A DNA stretch of 39,526 nucleotides from JBBQUP01 sp038212305 (GTDB lineage Bacteria > Bacteroidota > Bacteroidia > Bacteroidales > Marinilabiliaceae), in NCBI GenBank assembly GCA_038212305.1, contig JBBQUP010000020.1, positions 1-39,526 on the forward strand, given 5' to 3'. Shown here in pieces: positions 1 to 8,887 of this stretch; positions within the stretch are counted from its first letter, which is position 1; each line of letters starts with the position of its first letter. Under the pieces are notes generated by a model. The model had not been told where the DNA came from. It did no database searches and was given only the letters and a program-made list of their open reading frames with translations. A program made the translations under genes and the position numbers.

Positions 1-136
1 AGTGCATAGCTCTAAATATTCGTTCAATAATCTCTTTATTCTGTTTATCATTTTCTAATAGCAGAAGTGCTTCTTCAAGATCATGAACATTATCGAGTGC
101 TTCCTCAACAAATTTATGCTTAAATTTATCAATCAT
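1..136 (-). CDS. cheA: Chemotaxis histidine kinase CheA, N-terminal fragment (cut by window edge)
   Basis: The first 45 codons read leftward from an ATG at 136 and run off the window. They start MIDKFKHKFVEEALD and end at RAMH, the beginning of the HPt (P1) motif whose histidine accepts phosphate from the kinase domain of CheA. His45 is the last complete codon. The gene starts 14 bp after the stand-alone HPt gene and closes the visible part of the chemosensory operon. The call as CheA rests on the P1-like start and the CheY, receptor and HPt neighbours; the kinase domains lie outside, so another HPt-bearing hybrid kinase is possible. Confidence 0.75.
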   Translation of the reverse strand, partial: MIDKFKHKFVEEALDNVHDLEEALLLLENDKQNKEIIERIFRAMH

Positions 137-150
137 CTTCTCTTTGTTGT

Positions 151-528
151 TTAGGTCGAAAGGTTTTTGAAGAAGGTGATTAAAGCTTTTTCATCTTCAC
201 CTTCAGTAATATGAATATCATTATTATTTACCAATACATTTTTTATTATTTTGACAACTTCTTCTGTTTTTTCTTTTAGTTCAGTAGTTAAAATAATCTC
301 ATCTTTTCTAATTCGATCGAATGTTTTTTCGATCGGAATTATAAAACTGGGGAGTTTATTAAATCCAAACATTGGGCTTGTCCCTTTAATCGAATGCATG
401 GCTAAGAATACTTTTTCAGCCAATTTTTTATTGAATGTCACACCAAATTCTGACTGCAACTCCAACTCAATGGCATCCAACTGTCGATTGGTTTCATCAA
501 TAAAAATGTGTCTGATTGATTCTATCAT
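151..528 (-). CDS. Stand-alone HPt phosphotransfer protein
   Basis: A 125-residue all-helical protein with the HPt signature AMHSIKGTSPMFGF; the phosphorylatable residue is His45. It has no kinase, dimerisation or receiver domain. Its N-terminus resembles that of the adjacent CheA fragment: both begin MI, have a His at residue 7 and an acidic stretch after it, and both place the active histidine at residue 45, which suggests a duplicated CheA P1 domain. The start codon overlaps the cheY stop (ATGA), so the two are probably co-translated. A likely role is a phosphate shuttle or sink between CheA and CheY; that role is inferred. Confidence 0.85.
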   Translation of the reverse strand: MIESIRHIFIDETNRQLDAIELELQSEFGVTFNKKLAEKVFLAMHSIKGTSPMFGFNKLPSFIIPIEKTFDRIRKDEIILTTELKEKTEEVVKIIKNVLVNNNDIHITEGEDEKALITFFKNLST

Positions 529-890
529 CGGATGACACGAGTTATTGCACTCAATAATTTAGCAGGTACAAATGGCTTAATGATCCATCCGGTTGCACCA
601 GCTTGCTTGGCTTCCATCTTTTTTACCGCTTGCGATTCGGTAGTTAAAAACAGAATGGGAATGTGTTTGTAGGTTTCCATTTCGCGAACCTTGCGAATTA
701 GGCCTAATCCATCCAAATTTGGCATGTGTAAATCAGTAATGATAATATCGATGTTTCGACCATCTAAAAATTTTAGAGCATCTTCGCCGTCAACACCTAC
801 TAATACCTCATACCCTTCATTTTGAAGAGTGAAATTTACTACTTCCCGAATACTTTCGGAATCGTCGACAATTAGTACCGTTTTTGCCAT
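525..890 (-). CDS. cheY: CheY-like single-domain response regulator
   Basis: A 121-residue receiver domain with no output domain. The expected residues are present: acidic pocket Asp9-Asp10, phosphoacceptor Asp53 in ITDLHMPNLDG, Thr83/Thr84 in the FLTTES switch segment, and Lys105 in the IIKPF motif. It should be phosphorylated by CheA and then bind a motility or other target. It overlaps the HPt gene by 4 bp and follows the STAS gene by 21 bp, so it sits inside the leftward chemosensory operon. No flagellar switch gene is in the window, so its target is unknown. Confidence 0.92.
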   Translation of the reverse strand: MAKTVLIVDDSESIREVVNFTLQNEGYEVLVGVDGEDALKFLDGRNIDIIITDLHMPNLDGLGLIRKVREMETYKHIPILFLTTESQAVKKMEAKQAGATGWIIKPFVPAKLLSAITRVIR

Positions 891-911
891 AGTATCGTTG
901 TAATTATATAT

Positions 912-1223
912 TTAATTAAAAAAGCGATTATCAAATCCTGCATTTACTAATAGTTGTTGCTGGTCATCGGGCAAACTAAGCTGAATGATGAAATCAATGT
1001 TTTTATTTAGATATTCTTTTTTCAGCGAAAGTAGCAATTGTAAAAATGTTAAGTCGATGGATACAGCATTAATTTTAAGTTCAATTTTTTTTGAGAATGT
1101 AAGAACATCCTTAAAATAGGTATAAATGGGTTCAATATGATTAATGATTAGTAAACCAGTAAGCTCAATAGTGTCAGATTGAGAGCCTTTTAGAAAGCTA
1201 AATGAAAATGGAGCTTCAGTCAT
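912..1223 (-). CDS. STAS-domain protein of the chemosensory operon
   Basis: A 103-residue protein with the alternating strand and helix pattern of a STAS domain, as in anti-sigma-factor antagonists and MlaB. The usual DxSxL..L phosphorylation loop appears as VSIDLTFLQLLLSL (about residues 54-67), with Thr where Ser is common. It lies 3 bp downstream of the receptor gene and 21 bp upstream of cheY, so co-expression with the chemotaxis genes is very likely. Small STAS proteins occur in some chemosensory clusters; the partner and role here are unknown. Sequence similarity is weak, so the fold call is moderate. Confidence 0.65.
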   Translation of the reverse strand: MTEAPFSFSFLKGSQSDTIELTGLLIINHIEPIYTYFKDVLTFSKKIELKINAVSIDLTFLQLLLSLKKEYLNKNIDFIIQLSLPDDQQQLLVNAGFDNRFFN

Positions 1224-1226
1224 GGA

Positions 1227-2936
1227 TTAAAATTTTTCGTAATTATCTAAATCAAAATCTTGGCCAAGAGCCGAAAGAGAATCTGAATCGGATTGTTTTG
1301 TTTTTGTTTTATATTCTGTTTTTAACTGTTTGGGCGTTTCAATTACTGACTTTACAGGTTTTTTATCTACAGTAGTTAAATCAACATTTTTTGTGTCATT
1401 AAGTGTAAATGCACCAATGACTAACTGTAAATTTTTTGCAAGTACTGATAATTGATTGGAGCTTTGTGTTAACATATCACTCGAAGATGCATTTTCTTGA
1501 GTAATCATGTTTAATTGTTGCATAGCCATGTTTATTTGCTCTGCTCCAGTTTTTTGCTCCATACTAGCAGCTGAAATCTCTTTAATCAACTGAGTTGATT
1601 TTTCTATGTCTGGAACAAGTAATCGGGCTTTATTTCCAGCTTCAATTGATACTTTTAATCCTGTCGATACCAGATTGAATATCTCATCGGCAGCATTTTT
1701 GCTTCGTTCTGCTAATTTTCGAACTTCGGCAGCAACCACCGAGAAACCACGTCCATGTTCTCCAGCTCGGGCAGCTTCTACGGCAGCATTAAGAGCTAAA
1801 ATATTGGTTTGGAAAGCGATATCACTAATAATAGTAATTTTTTCTGATACTTCTTGCATTGCCTTTGCCGCTTCAGATGAAAGCTTATTGGTAATGTTAA
1901 CATCTTTAACCGATTCAAGTGTTATTTTTTCAGTTTGAATTGCATTATCAGTATTTTGGTCGATGTTAGCTACCATTTCTTCGATACTGGTTGATACTTC
2001 TTCAGCACTGGCAGCTTGATCAGCTGAGCCTTTAGAGAGTTGTAATGAACTGTCTCGTAATTGACTACTTGAGTCAACTAAATTTTCAGCGTTATCTTTT
2101 ATTGTGATTACTATATTGTTAATATTAGCGGCCATATTTCGTAAAGCATTCGCTAATTGTCCAATCTCATCGTTTTGTTTAACATCAACAGTAGCAGTTA
2201 AATCTCCTTTTCCAATGGCTTGTGCAAATGCTACTCCTTTTTTAAGCGGACTTACTATCGTGTTAAAAAGAAGGTATGCGACAAATGCAGCTATAAACGA
2301 TATTAACAAACTCATAAAAATAACTAATACTGAAAACCATGTGAAACTTGAATTCATGGTTCGAAGTATTGTATTTGCCTGATTAGTATAGTTATCAGCT
2401 AAGTTGTTTAATTCACTTGTAATTTCATCTGAAAGTACTATAATATCTCCACCTTCTTGAACCATTGGTTCCACCATGGATGTAACCATGGCATCATCAT
2501 AGGATTCGAATGAGTTAAGGCTAGTCATCACCTCTTTTTGAAGCGTAAAGAGTTTATTTATTTTTTCGAATATATTTAATAATTCAGTTGTATCATTGTC
2601 TTCCCACTGAATCGGTAGCATTTTTAGGGTGGAAACAGATTCTGAATAAACTATCTGATGAATATTTTCTATTGCTAATTTATCAGGTGTCCCTGTTTGT
2701 TTATCAATATATACCCAGCTTCGAATAAGCATTTTTGATTGCAATACGATATCTTTTAAATGATTAAGCTCATCTGCGAGTGGATAATATTGCTCAGTTA
2801 ATGTTTTATTTAAATTTTTACTTCGATTTAGAAGTGTAAAAGTTAAAATGCCATTTAGTATAATGATAAATAAAACGAGCCCAAAACCAAATCCGAGCTT
2901 TTGAGCGATGTTTAATTTTTTTATGTCCAACTTCAT
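1227..2936 (-). CDS. Methyl-accepting chemotaxis protein with HAMP domain
   Basis: A 569-residue receptor. Membrane segments lie near residues 17-36 and 198-224, enclosing a helical four-helix-bundle-type periplasmic sensor (about 37-197). A HAMP domain follows (about 225-275), then a long cytoplasmic coiled coil. The conserved hairpin tip, IAFQTNILALNAAVEAARAG onward to LAERS (about 373-412), binds CheA and CheW. After the coiled coil comes a hydrophilic linker (about 510-564) ending in the pentapeptide NYEKF at the extreme C-terminus, which resembles the CheR-tethering motif. It is the second gene of the operon, 23 bp after the YfiR-like gene. The ligand cannot be read from sequence. Confidence 0.95.
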   Translation of the reverse strand: MKLDIKKLNIAQKLGFGFGLVLFIIILNGILTFTLLNRSKNLNKTLTEQYYPLADELNHLKDIVLQSKMLIRSWVYIDKQTGTPDKLAIENIHQIVYSESVSTLKMLPIQWEDNDTTELLNIFEKINKLFTLQKEVMTSLNSFESYDDAMVTSMVEPMVQEGGDIIVLSDEITSELNNLADNYTNQANTILRTMNSSFTWFSVLVIFMSLLISFIAAFVAYLLFNTIVSPLKKGVAFAQAIGKGDLTATVDVKQNDEIGQLANALRNMAANINNIVITIKDNAENLVDSSSQLRDSSLQLSKGSADQAASAEEVSTSIEEMVANIDQNTDNAIQTEKITLESVKDVNITNKLSSEAAKAMQEVSEKITIISDIAFQTNILALNAAVEAARAGEHGRGFSVVAAEVRKLAERSKNAADEIFNLVSTGLKVSIEAGNKARLLVPDIEKSTQLIKEISAASMEQKTGAEQINMAMQQLNMITQENASSSDMLTQSSNQLSVLAKNLQLVIGAFTLNDTKNVDLTTVDKKPVKSVIETPKQLKTEYKTKTKQSDSDSLSALGQDFDLDNYEKF

Positions 2937-2959
2937 TTTATTGTTGTATAATAATTAAG

Positions 2960-3475
2960 TTAAAGGTTAATTGCTGAAGCCATAGTTCCTAATTTTGAGC
3001 TTATCTGAAGCCCCGCTTTGGAAGCATTGGATTTACTAATTTCAAATTTAAGTTTATCTTCACGAATAACAAAGTTAATCATTGCCCCATAGTTTATAGC
3101 TCCCTCGTTTTCTCCAATTATTAAAGCATTTTCTCCAATTTTTTGCATTATTTGACTAGCATTACGACTAAAGTTAATATTTGATGATATAAAAATAACC
3201 TGACAAGCAGTTATTTCTTCAACGTTTTTAAACTCTTTTATTATAACGTCTTGAAAGCCAAATTTTTTCCCAGATGCTTGAGCTTTAAGCATGTCAGCTA
3301 TTTCTGTATTTCTTAAAACACCAATAACAAAATCGCCTTTTGTCGATGCTTCTGGCCAGCCAATATATCGAATAAAACTCAACGTAAAGGACGCTTTATA
3401 TTTTGCTTCTTGACTAATTGAATATTGTGCAAACAGCCCAAAAACAATTAGTATTAAAAGTATTTTTTTTTTCAT
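2960..3475 (-). CDS. YfiR/HmsC-like (DUF4154) periplasmic protein
   Basis: A 171-residue secreted protein with a signal peptide (lysine-rich start, hydrophobic run, likely cut after about residue 21). The mature part follows the YfiR/DUF4154 pattern: an aromatic segment FIRYIGWPE, then IGVLRN, then ACQVIFISSN, then a late GAMINFV. YfiR of Pseudomonas is a periplasmic repressor of the diguanylate cyclase YfiN. Here the gene is first in the leftward operon, 23 bp before the receptor gene, and no YfiN-like cyclase is next to it. I infer that it may modulate the receptor's sensor domain. Confidence 0.82.
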   Translation of the reverse strand: MKKKILLILIVFGLFAQYSISQEAKYKASFTLSFIRYIGWPEASTKGDFVIGVLRNTEIADMLKAQASGKKFGFQDVIIKEFKNVEEITACQVIFISSNINFSRNASQIMQKIGENALIIGENEGAINYGAMINFVIREDKLKFEISKSNASKAGLQISSKLGTMASAINL

Positions 3476-3879
3476 GAATTTGAAATTTTATAAATGAATA
3501 ATTAGAATTTTTTTTTCATCTGCAATTTTTTTTTCAGTATTTCCTAGTTAATTGTAGCTGCAAATATCATCATATTTATTTAAAATTCAATTGTTTAAGT
3601 TATTCAAAAAGGGACTTCATATAAAATTGTAATTTTTTTATAAATCGCTTTAATATATTGTAGCTTGGTACGCAAATAATAGTATTTGGTTTCTTTTAGA
3701 CTCAAATATTGTTTATTTGTTGTTCATTTCTTTCCTATATAGCAATATTTTAGAACTTTAAATAAAAATTTATCTGACTTTCGAATTACTTGTAATCGTA
3801 GAATGCCTATTGGGTTAATTAGAATTTATACTAATTTCGCAAGTTCCTTGATACTTAAAGAATGCAAAAGTAATTGATT
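3476..3879. other. Divergent intergenic region, chemosensory operon / transporter
   Basis: About 400 bp of very AT-rich DNA between two diverging transcription units. I see no ORF of note and no RNA gene. It must hold the promoter of the leftward chemosensory operon and of the rightward transporter gene. Only the rightward promoter has a recognisable candidate, listed separately. Confidence 0.7.
3810..3839 (+). promoter_or_regulatory. Candidate Bacteroidetes-type promoter for the MMPL transporter operon
   Basis: A TTG at 3810-3812 is followed after 19 bp by TAATTTCG at 3832-3839, which differs from the Bacteroidetes -7 consensus TAnnTTTG at one position. Spacing and position, about 40 bp before the ATG at 3880, fit a primary sigma factor promoter. 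This is a pattern match only. Confidence 0.4.
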
Positions 3880-6273
3880 ATGTGGATCTGGATTGCACGA
3901 ACTATACTTCGAAATAGAATTACCCTGCTTGTGATTTTGGGTTTGATTACGGTTTTCATGGGTTATCAGGCGCAGAACATTGAAATGTCATACACCTATT
4001 CGTCATTATTGCCTAAAGATGATTCAACTTTTATTGAGTATGAAACATTTCTTGAAAAATTTGGAAGCGAAGGAAATCTAATTGTTTTGGGTATTCAAAA
4101 TGAACGGTTTTTTAAATTGAAGAATTTCGACAAGTGGCAAGGTTTGTGCAAAGAGTTAAAATCTATTGAAGGTGTTACCTCAGTTGTTTCAGTAGGGCAA
4201 GCTTATAATTTGAATAAAAACACCAACGAAAAGCGATTTGAAGTTCATCCGATTTTTCCTGATACAGTTAAATATCAAGCGGAGTTAGATTCTTTACATG
4301 CCATACTTACTTCATTACCTTTTTATAAAAATTTATTATATAATCCAGAAAAAGATGCTTATTTATTAGCAATTACTATAAACGATTCTATTTTAATGAG
4401 TTCTGCCCGAGTTGCATTACTCAATTCGATTAAAGGAGTTGGTAGTAAATATGAGAATGAATCCGGGATTAAAGTTCATTATTCTGGACTTCCATATATA
4501 AGAGTGTCAATGGCTGAGATGATAAAAAAAGAATTAAACATGTTTATTCTTTTAGCATTATTTGTTACGGCACTAATTATTTTTCTGTTTTTTCGATCCT
4601 TCAAGGTGGTTCTTTACTCAATGCTTGTAGTAGGGGTTTCGGTTGTTTGGGCACTTGGAATTCAAGCCATGTTCGGATATAAAATCACCATATTAACAGG
4701 GATGATTCCACCTCTTCTGATTGTAATTGGAATTCCAAATACGGTTTTTTTATTAAATAAATATCATCAGGAATATCGTGGGCATGGGAATCAAATTAAG
4801 TCGTTGCAACGAGTTATACAAAAAATTGGGAATGCTACTTTTATGACTAATGTTACCACTGCTTTAGGCTTTGGAACTTTTATTTTTACCAGTAGTCAAA
4901 TATTAGTTGAGTTTGGTGTAGTGGCTTCGATTAATATTATGGGCATATTTATTATTTCGATTTTATTAATCCCAATTATATTTAGTTTTTTAGCACCTCC
5001 TGAAGAAAAATATACTAAGCATCTCGATAGACAATTCATAAATCGGGTTCTTGATCAAATTGTTCGAATTTCATTAAATTATCGTCGGTTAGTATATATT
5101 TTTACAGCTATAGTTTTAGTCGCAGCTATTTTTGGAATTGCTCGCATAAAAACAACGGGGTATATGCTCGATGATGTTCCACATGACAATCCCTTATACT
5201 TAGATCTGAAATTTTTTGAAGATAATTTTAGTGGTTTAATGCCTTTAGAAATTGTTATCGACACTAAAAAACCGAATGGCGTATTGCGCGCTTCGACATT
5301 AAAAAAGATGGATCAGCTTGAACAGGAGCTATATGCTTTCGACGAAGTATCGAAACCTGTATCGTTAATACAAGTTGTGAAATTTGCCAAGCAGGCTTTT
5401 TACAATGGCAATGAAAAGTACTATACTATTCCATCAAACGAGGAACGTAATTTTATTCTTAGTTATGTTGCCAAAGGAGGTAGCTCGCAAAATAATTTAA
5501 TACGATCATTCATTGATTCAACCAAACAAGTTGCCCGAATAAGTTTTCGAATGAAAGATATTGGCACCACCAAAATGGATGAGTTGGATAAAAAGATTAG
5601 AGAGAAAGTTGTTGAAGTATTTCCATCAGATCAATATAAGGTATCAATTACCGGAGGAAGTGTCATCTTTTTTAAAGGAACAAGTTATTTGATTAAAAAT
5701 TTGATGTTAAGCGTATTATTGGCCATTGGTGGAATTGCAATATTTATGGCTATCATGTTTAATTCGAAACGAATGGTAATCGTTTCTCTCATACCTAATA
5801 TTATTCCGTTACTCTTGACCGCTGCGTTAATGGGTTATTTTGGCATTTCTATTAAGCCATCAACCATATTGGTTTTTAGTATTGCATTTGGAATTTCGGT
5901 TGATGGAACCATACATTTTTTATCCAAATACCGACAAGAATTGGGAGCAACCAATTGGAGTATTCGTGCAGCTGTTGTACTAGCAATAAAGGAAACTGGT
6001 GTAAGCATGGTTTACACAGCTATTATATTGTTTTTTGGATTTGGTATTTTTAGCACATCACAATTTGGAGGAACAGTAGCTTTGGGTGCATTAGTGGCCT
6101 TTACGTTACTGATTGCCGTATTTTCAAACCTTATTATATTACCTTCGATATTATTAACTATGGAAAAAATGATAACTAATCGGTCATTTAAAGAGCCATT
6201 GTTACAGATTTATGATGAGGATGAAGACATTGATCTAGATGAATTAAAAATAGAATCAAAATCCGAACTTTAG
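3880..6273 (+). CDS. MMPL/RND-superfamily membrane transporter
   Basis: A 797-residue inner-membrane protein with the duplicated RND layout. There is one N-terminal membrane helix (about 14-28), an extracytoplasmic domain (about 30-218), five helices (about 221-372), a second first helix (about 400-420), a second extracytoplasmic domain, and a final bundle (about 600-770). Polar residues in the helices, such as those in AFGISVDGTIHFLSKY, match the proton-relay region of MMPL proteins. The ATG at 3880 is preferred; a TTG two codons upstream is possible. The polyprenyl synthase gene follows after 28 bp. MMPL relatives often move lipids or hopanoids; the substrate here is unknown. Confidence 0.88.
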   Translation: MWIWIARTILRNRITLLVILGLITVFMGYQAQNIEMSYTYSSLLPKDDSTFIEYETFLEKFGSEGNLIVLGIQNERFFKLKNFDKWQGLCKELKSIEGVTSVVSVGQAYNLNKNTNEKRFEVHPIFPDTVKYQAELDSLHAILTSLPFYKNLLYNPEKDAYLLAITINDSILMSSARVALLNSIKGVGSKYENESGIKVHYSGLPYIRVSMAEMIKKELNMFILLALFVTALIIFLFFRSFKVVLYSMLVVGVSVVWALGIQAMFGYKITILTGMIPPLLIVIGIPNTVFLLNKYHQEYRGHGNQIKSLQRVIQKIGNATFMTNVTTALGFGTFIFTSSQILVEFGVVASINIMGIFIISILLIPIIFSFLAPPEEKYTKHLDRQFINRVLDQIVRISLNYRRLVYIFTAIVLVAAIFGIARIKTTGYMLDDVPHDNPLYLDLKFFEDNFSGLMPLEIVIDTKKPNGVLRASTLKKMDQLEQELYAFDEVSKPVSLIQVVKFAKQAFYNGNEKYYTIPSNEERNFILSYVAKGGSSQNNLIRSFIDSTKQVARISFRMKDIGTTKMDELDKKIREKVVEVFPSDQYKVSITGGSVIFFKGTSYLIKNLMLSVLLAIGGIAIFMAIMFNSKRMVIVSLIPNIIPLLLTAALMGYFGISIKPSTILVFSIAFGISVDGTIHFLSKYRQELGATNWSIRAAVVLAIKETGVSMVYTAIILFFGFGIFSTSQFGGTVALGALVAFTLLIAVFSNLIILPSILLTMEKMITNRSFKEPLLQIYDEDEDIDLDELKIESKSEL

Positions 6274-6301
6274 AAACAAAATCCATTTAACCTGATATTG
6301 C

Positions 6302-7276
6302 ATGTCGATAATCCAAACCTATCAGCAAAAAATTGAACAGGCCTTAGTTGAGCTTAACTTATCGGATTCACCAGTACAGCTTTATGAACCAATTCGATAT
6401 ATTTTAGGTATTGGCGGTAAACGTATTCGTCCCGCATTGTGTTTGTCCACTTGTCATTATTTTGGTACGAATGGGGATAATGCTTTAAATGCAGCTTTGG
6501 CGTTAGAAGTATTTCATAATTTTACATTGCTGCATGATGATATAATGGATTCGGCATCTATTCGACGAAATATGCCAACTGTGCATACCAAGTGGGATGT
6601 TAATACAGCCATTCTTTCGGGCGATGCAATGATGATAAAAGCATGTTTGCTTATATTAAAAACGCCAGCCGAATACCAATCTAAAGTGATGGATTTATTT
6701 TTTCAAACAGCGATGGAAGTGTGTGAAGGACAGCAGTTTGATATGAATTTCGAAAAACAAATAGATGTAACTCCATTTGACTATTTAGAAATGATTCGAT
6801 TGAAAACGGCTGTTTTAATAGCTGCATCATTTAAAATTGGAGCTATTATTGGAGGTGCATCTGATACTGATGCTGCGCAAATGTATTTATTTGGCCAAAA
6901 TTTAGGCATGGCTTTTCAATTGCAAGATGATTATTTAGATACCTATGGTGATCTTGATAAATTTGGTAAAGCAATTGGAGGAGATATATTAGCAAACAAA
7001 AAGACTTTTTTAATGGTTAATGCTATACAAACATCCAACAACAAACTCAAAACTGATCTTTATAAACTACTTGAGCTGGATAATTTGGATGATTTTACTA
7101 AAATTCAATCGGTGATCAATATTTATAATCAACTTGGAATTCCCAATCTTGTTAAAAATAAAATTCAAGAATTTTATAGTGCGGCTATCGAAAACCTGAA
7201 TCAAATATCTCTAAATCAAGATTGTAAATCAGAGTTAAAGGATTTTGCAAGCAAAATAGTTGTAAGAGATAATTGA
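6302..7276 (+). CDS. Polyprenyl diphosphate synthase, short-chain type
   Basis: A 324-residue trans-isoprenyl diphosphate synthase that condenses isopentenyl diphosphate with an allylic diphosphate. Both aspartate-rich motifs are intact: DDIMD at residues 79-83 and DDYLD at 209-213, with GGKRIRP near 38-44 and a KKTF segment after the second motif. Phe74 is at position -5 from the first motif, a bulky residue that in archaeal-type enzymes limits product length to about C20. I therefore infer a C15-C20 product rather than a long quinone tail. It sits between the transporter gene and atpD in the same direction. Confidence 0.9.
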   Translation: MSIIQTYQQKIEQALVELNLSDSPVQLYEPIRYILGIGGKRIRPALCLSTCHYFGTNGDNALNAALALEVFHNFTLLHDDIMDSASIRRNMPTVHTKWDVNTAILSGDAMMIKACLLILKTPAEYQSKVMDLFFQTAMEVCEGQQFDMNFEKQIDVTPFDYLEMIRLKTAVLIAASFKIGAIIGGASDTDAAQMYLFGQNLGMAFQLQDDYLDTYGDLDKFGKAIGGDILANKKTFLMVNAIQTSNNKLKTDLYKLLELDNLDDFTKIQSVINIYNQLGIPNLVKNKIQEFYSAAIENLNQISLNQDCKSELKDFASKIVVRDN

Positions 7277-7357
7277 AAGGAATTTTTTCTTAACTTAATG
7301 CACTTAAAGAGGTTATCCTCAAGCTGTATTTCGACTAATAATATTTAAATCTCATTA

Positions 7358-8872
7358 ATGATGAGTCAAAGCATTGGAAAAATAGTTCAAATTGTGGGTC
7401 CTGTAGTGGATGTTTCGTTCGAAAATTCTGTATTAGCATTACCTAGTATATTGGATGCCTTAATGATAACCCGTGATAATGGGGAAGAGATAATTATAGA
7501 ATGCCAGCAACATCTGGGTGAAAGTACCATTCGATGTATATCAATGGATGCTACCGATGGTTTAATGCGAGGCATGGATGTAGTTGGTTTAGGATCACCC
7601 ATTACTATGCCATCGGGCGAAGCAGTTAAAGGGCGATTGTTAAATGTGGTAGGAAAAGCGATAGATGGAATTGGAAATGTTCCAATAATCAATGGCTTGC
7701 CCATACATAAGGATGCACCTTTGTTTGAGGATTTAACTACTGAAACCGAAATACTTTTTACCGGTATTAAGGTGATTGATTTAATTGAACCTTATGCTAA
7801 AGGAGGAAAAATTGGATTGTTTGGAGGTGCCGGTGTAGGAAAAACGGTGTTAATCCAAGAACTGATTAATAACATTGCTAAAGGCCATGATGGGCTTTCG
7901 GTTTTTGCAGGCGTAGGTGAGCGTACGCGAGAGGGTAATGATTTACTTCGTGAAATGATTGAAGCCGGAATTGTTAATTATGGAGAGGCTTTTAAAGAGA
8001 GCATGGATAAAGGAGGCTGGGATTTAAGTAAGGTGGATATGGAAGCTTTAAAGAAATCTCAGGTAACTATGGTGTTTGGTCAAATGAACGAGCCTCCTGG
8101 AGCGCGTGCTCGTGTTGCTTTATCGGGACTTACGATTGCCGAGAGTTTTAGAGATGGTGATGGAACAGGAAAAGGACGGGATGTGTTGCTTTTTGTTGAT
8201 AATATTTTCAGGTTTACTCAAGCAGGTTCTGAAGTTTCTGCCTTATTGGGACGTATGCCCTCTGCGGTAGGTTATCAGCCTACCTTATCCAGTGAGATGG
8301 GTGCTTTACAAGAACGAATCACTTCAACCAAGCATGGTTCAATTACATCAGTACAAGCAGTTTATGTTCCTGCTGATGACCTAACCGATCCGGCTCCGGC
8401 TACAACATTTGCCCACTTAGATGCCACAACAGTGTTAAGCCGAAAAATTGCTGAATTAGGAATTTACCCATCGGTTGATCCGTTGGATAGTACATCGCGT
8501 ATTTTATCGCCCGATGTGGTAGGTGAAGAGCATTATAGGACAGCTCAAAAAGTTAAGGAAATTCTACAACGATATAAGGAGTTGCAAGATATTATTGCCA
8601 TTTTGGGAATGGAAGAGCTTTCGGAAGAAGATAAATTGGTTGTTCACCGAGCGCGACGAGTGCAACGATTTTTATCTCAACCTTTTCATGTGGCTGAGCA
8701 ATTTACAGGAATTAAAGGAACATTGGTTGATATTGTTGATACGATAAAAGGTTTCAACATGATTATGAATGGCGATGTGGATCAATATCCCGAAGCGGCG
8801 TTTAATATGGTTGGAACCATTGAAGAGGCTATTGAAAAAGGAAGACAGTTGATCTCTAATGCTAAAAAATAA
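7358..8872 (+). CDS. atpD: F1Fo ATP synthase subunit beta
   Basis: A 504-residue catalytic beta subunit with the P-loop GGAGVGKTVL, the GERTREGNDL motif, FGQMNEPPGARARV and the LLFVDNIFRFTQAGSEVSALLGRMPSAVG region (positions about 8186-8272). It is longer than the roughly 460 residues of the E. coli protein mainly because of an insertion before FGQMNEPPG (NYGEAFKESMDKGGWDLSKV), typical of bacteroidete beta subunits. Two consecutive ATGs (7358 and 7361) can start it. atpC follows after 15 bp. The other synthase genes except atpC are about 21 kb away. Confidence 0.98.
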   Translation: MMSQSIGKIVQIVGPVVDVSFENSVLALPSILDALMITRDNGEEIIIECQQHLGESTIRCISMDATDGLMRGMDVVGLGSPITMPSGEAVKGRLLNVVGKAIDGIGNVPIINGLPIHKDAPLFEDLTTETEILFTGIKVIDLIEPYAKGGKIGLFGGAGVGKTVLIQELINNIAKGHDGLSVFAGVGERTREGNDLLREMIEAGIVNYGEAFKESMDKGGWDLSKVDMEALKKSQVTMVFGQMNEPPGARARVALSGLTIAESFRDGDGTGKGRDVLLFVDNIFRFTQAGSEVSALLGRMPSAVGYQPTLSSEMGALQERITSTKHGSITSVQAVYVPADDLTDPAPATTFAHLDATTVLSRKIAELGIYPSVDPLDSTSRILSPDVVGEEHYRTAQKVKEILQRYKELQDIIAILGMEELSEEDKLVVHRARRVQRFLSQPFHVAEQFTGIKGTLVDIVDTIKGFNMIMNGDVDQYPEAAFNMVGTIEEAIEKGRQLISNAKK

Positions 8873-8887
8873 TTAAAGAACAATTAT

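Noticed and set aside
251..535. Plus-strand ORF of 94 codons opposite the HPt gene
   Set aside because: It is antisense to a gene with a clear HPt motif and has no recognisable protein features.
7387..7704. Minus-strand ORF of 105 codons opposite atpD
   Set aside because: It lies wholly within atpD on the opposite strand and shows no family motif.
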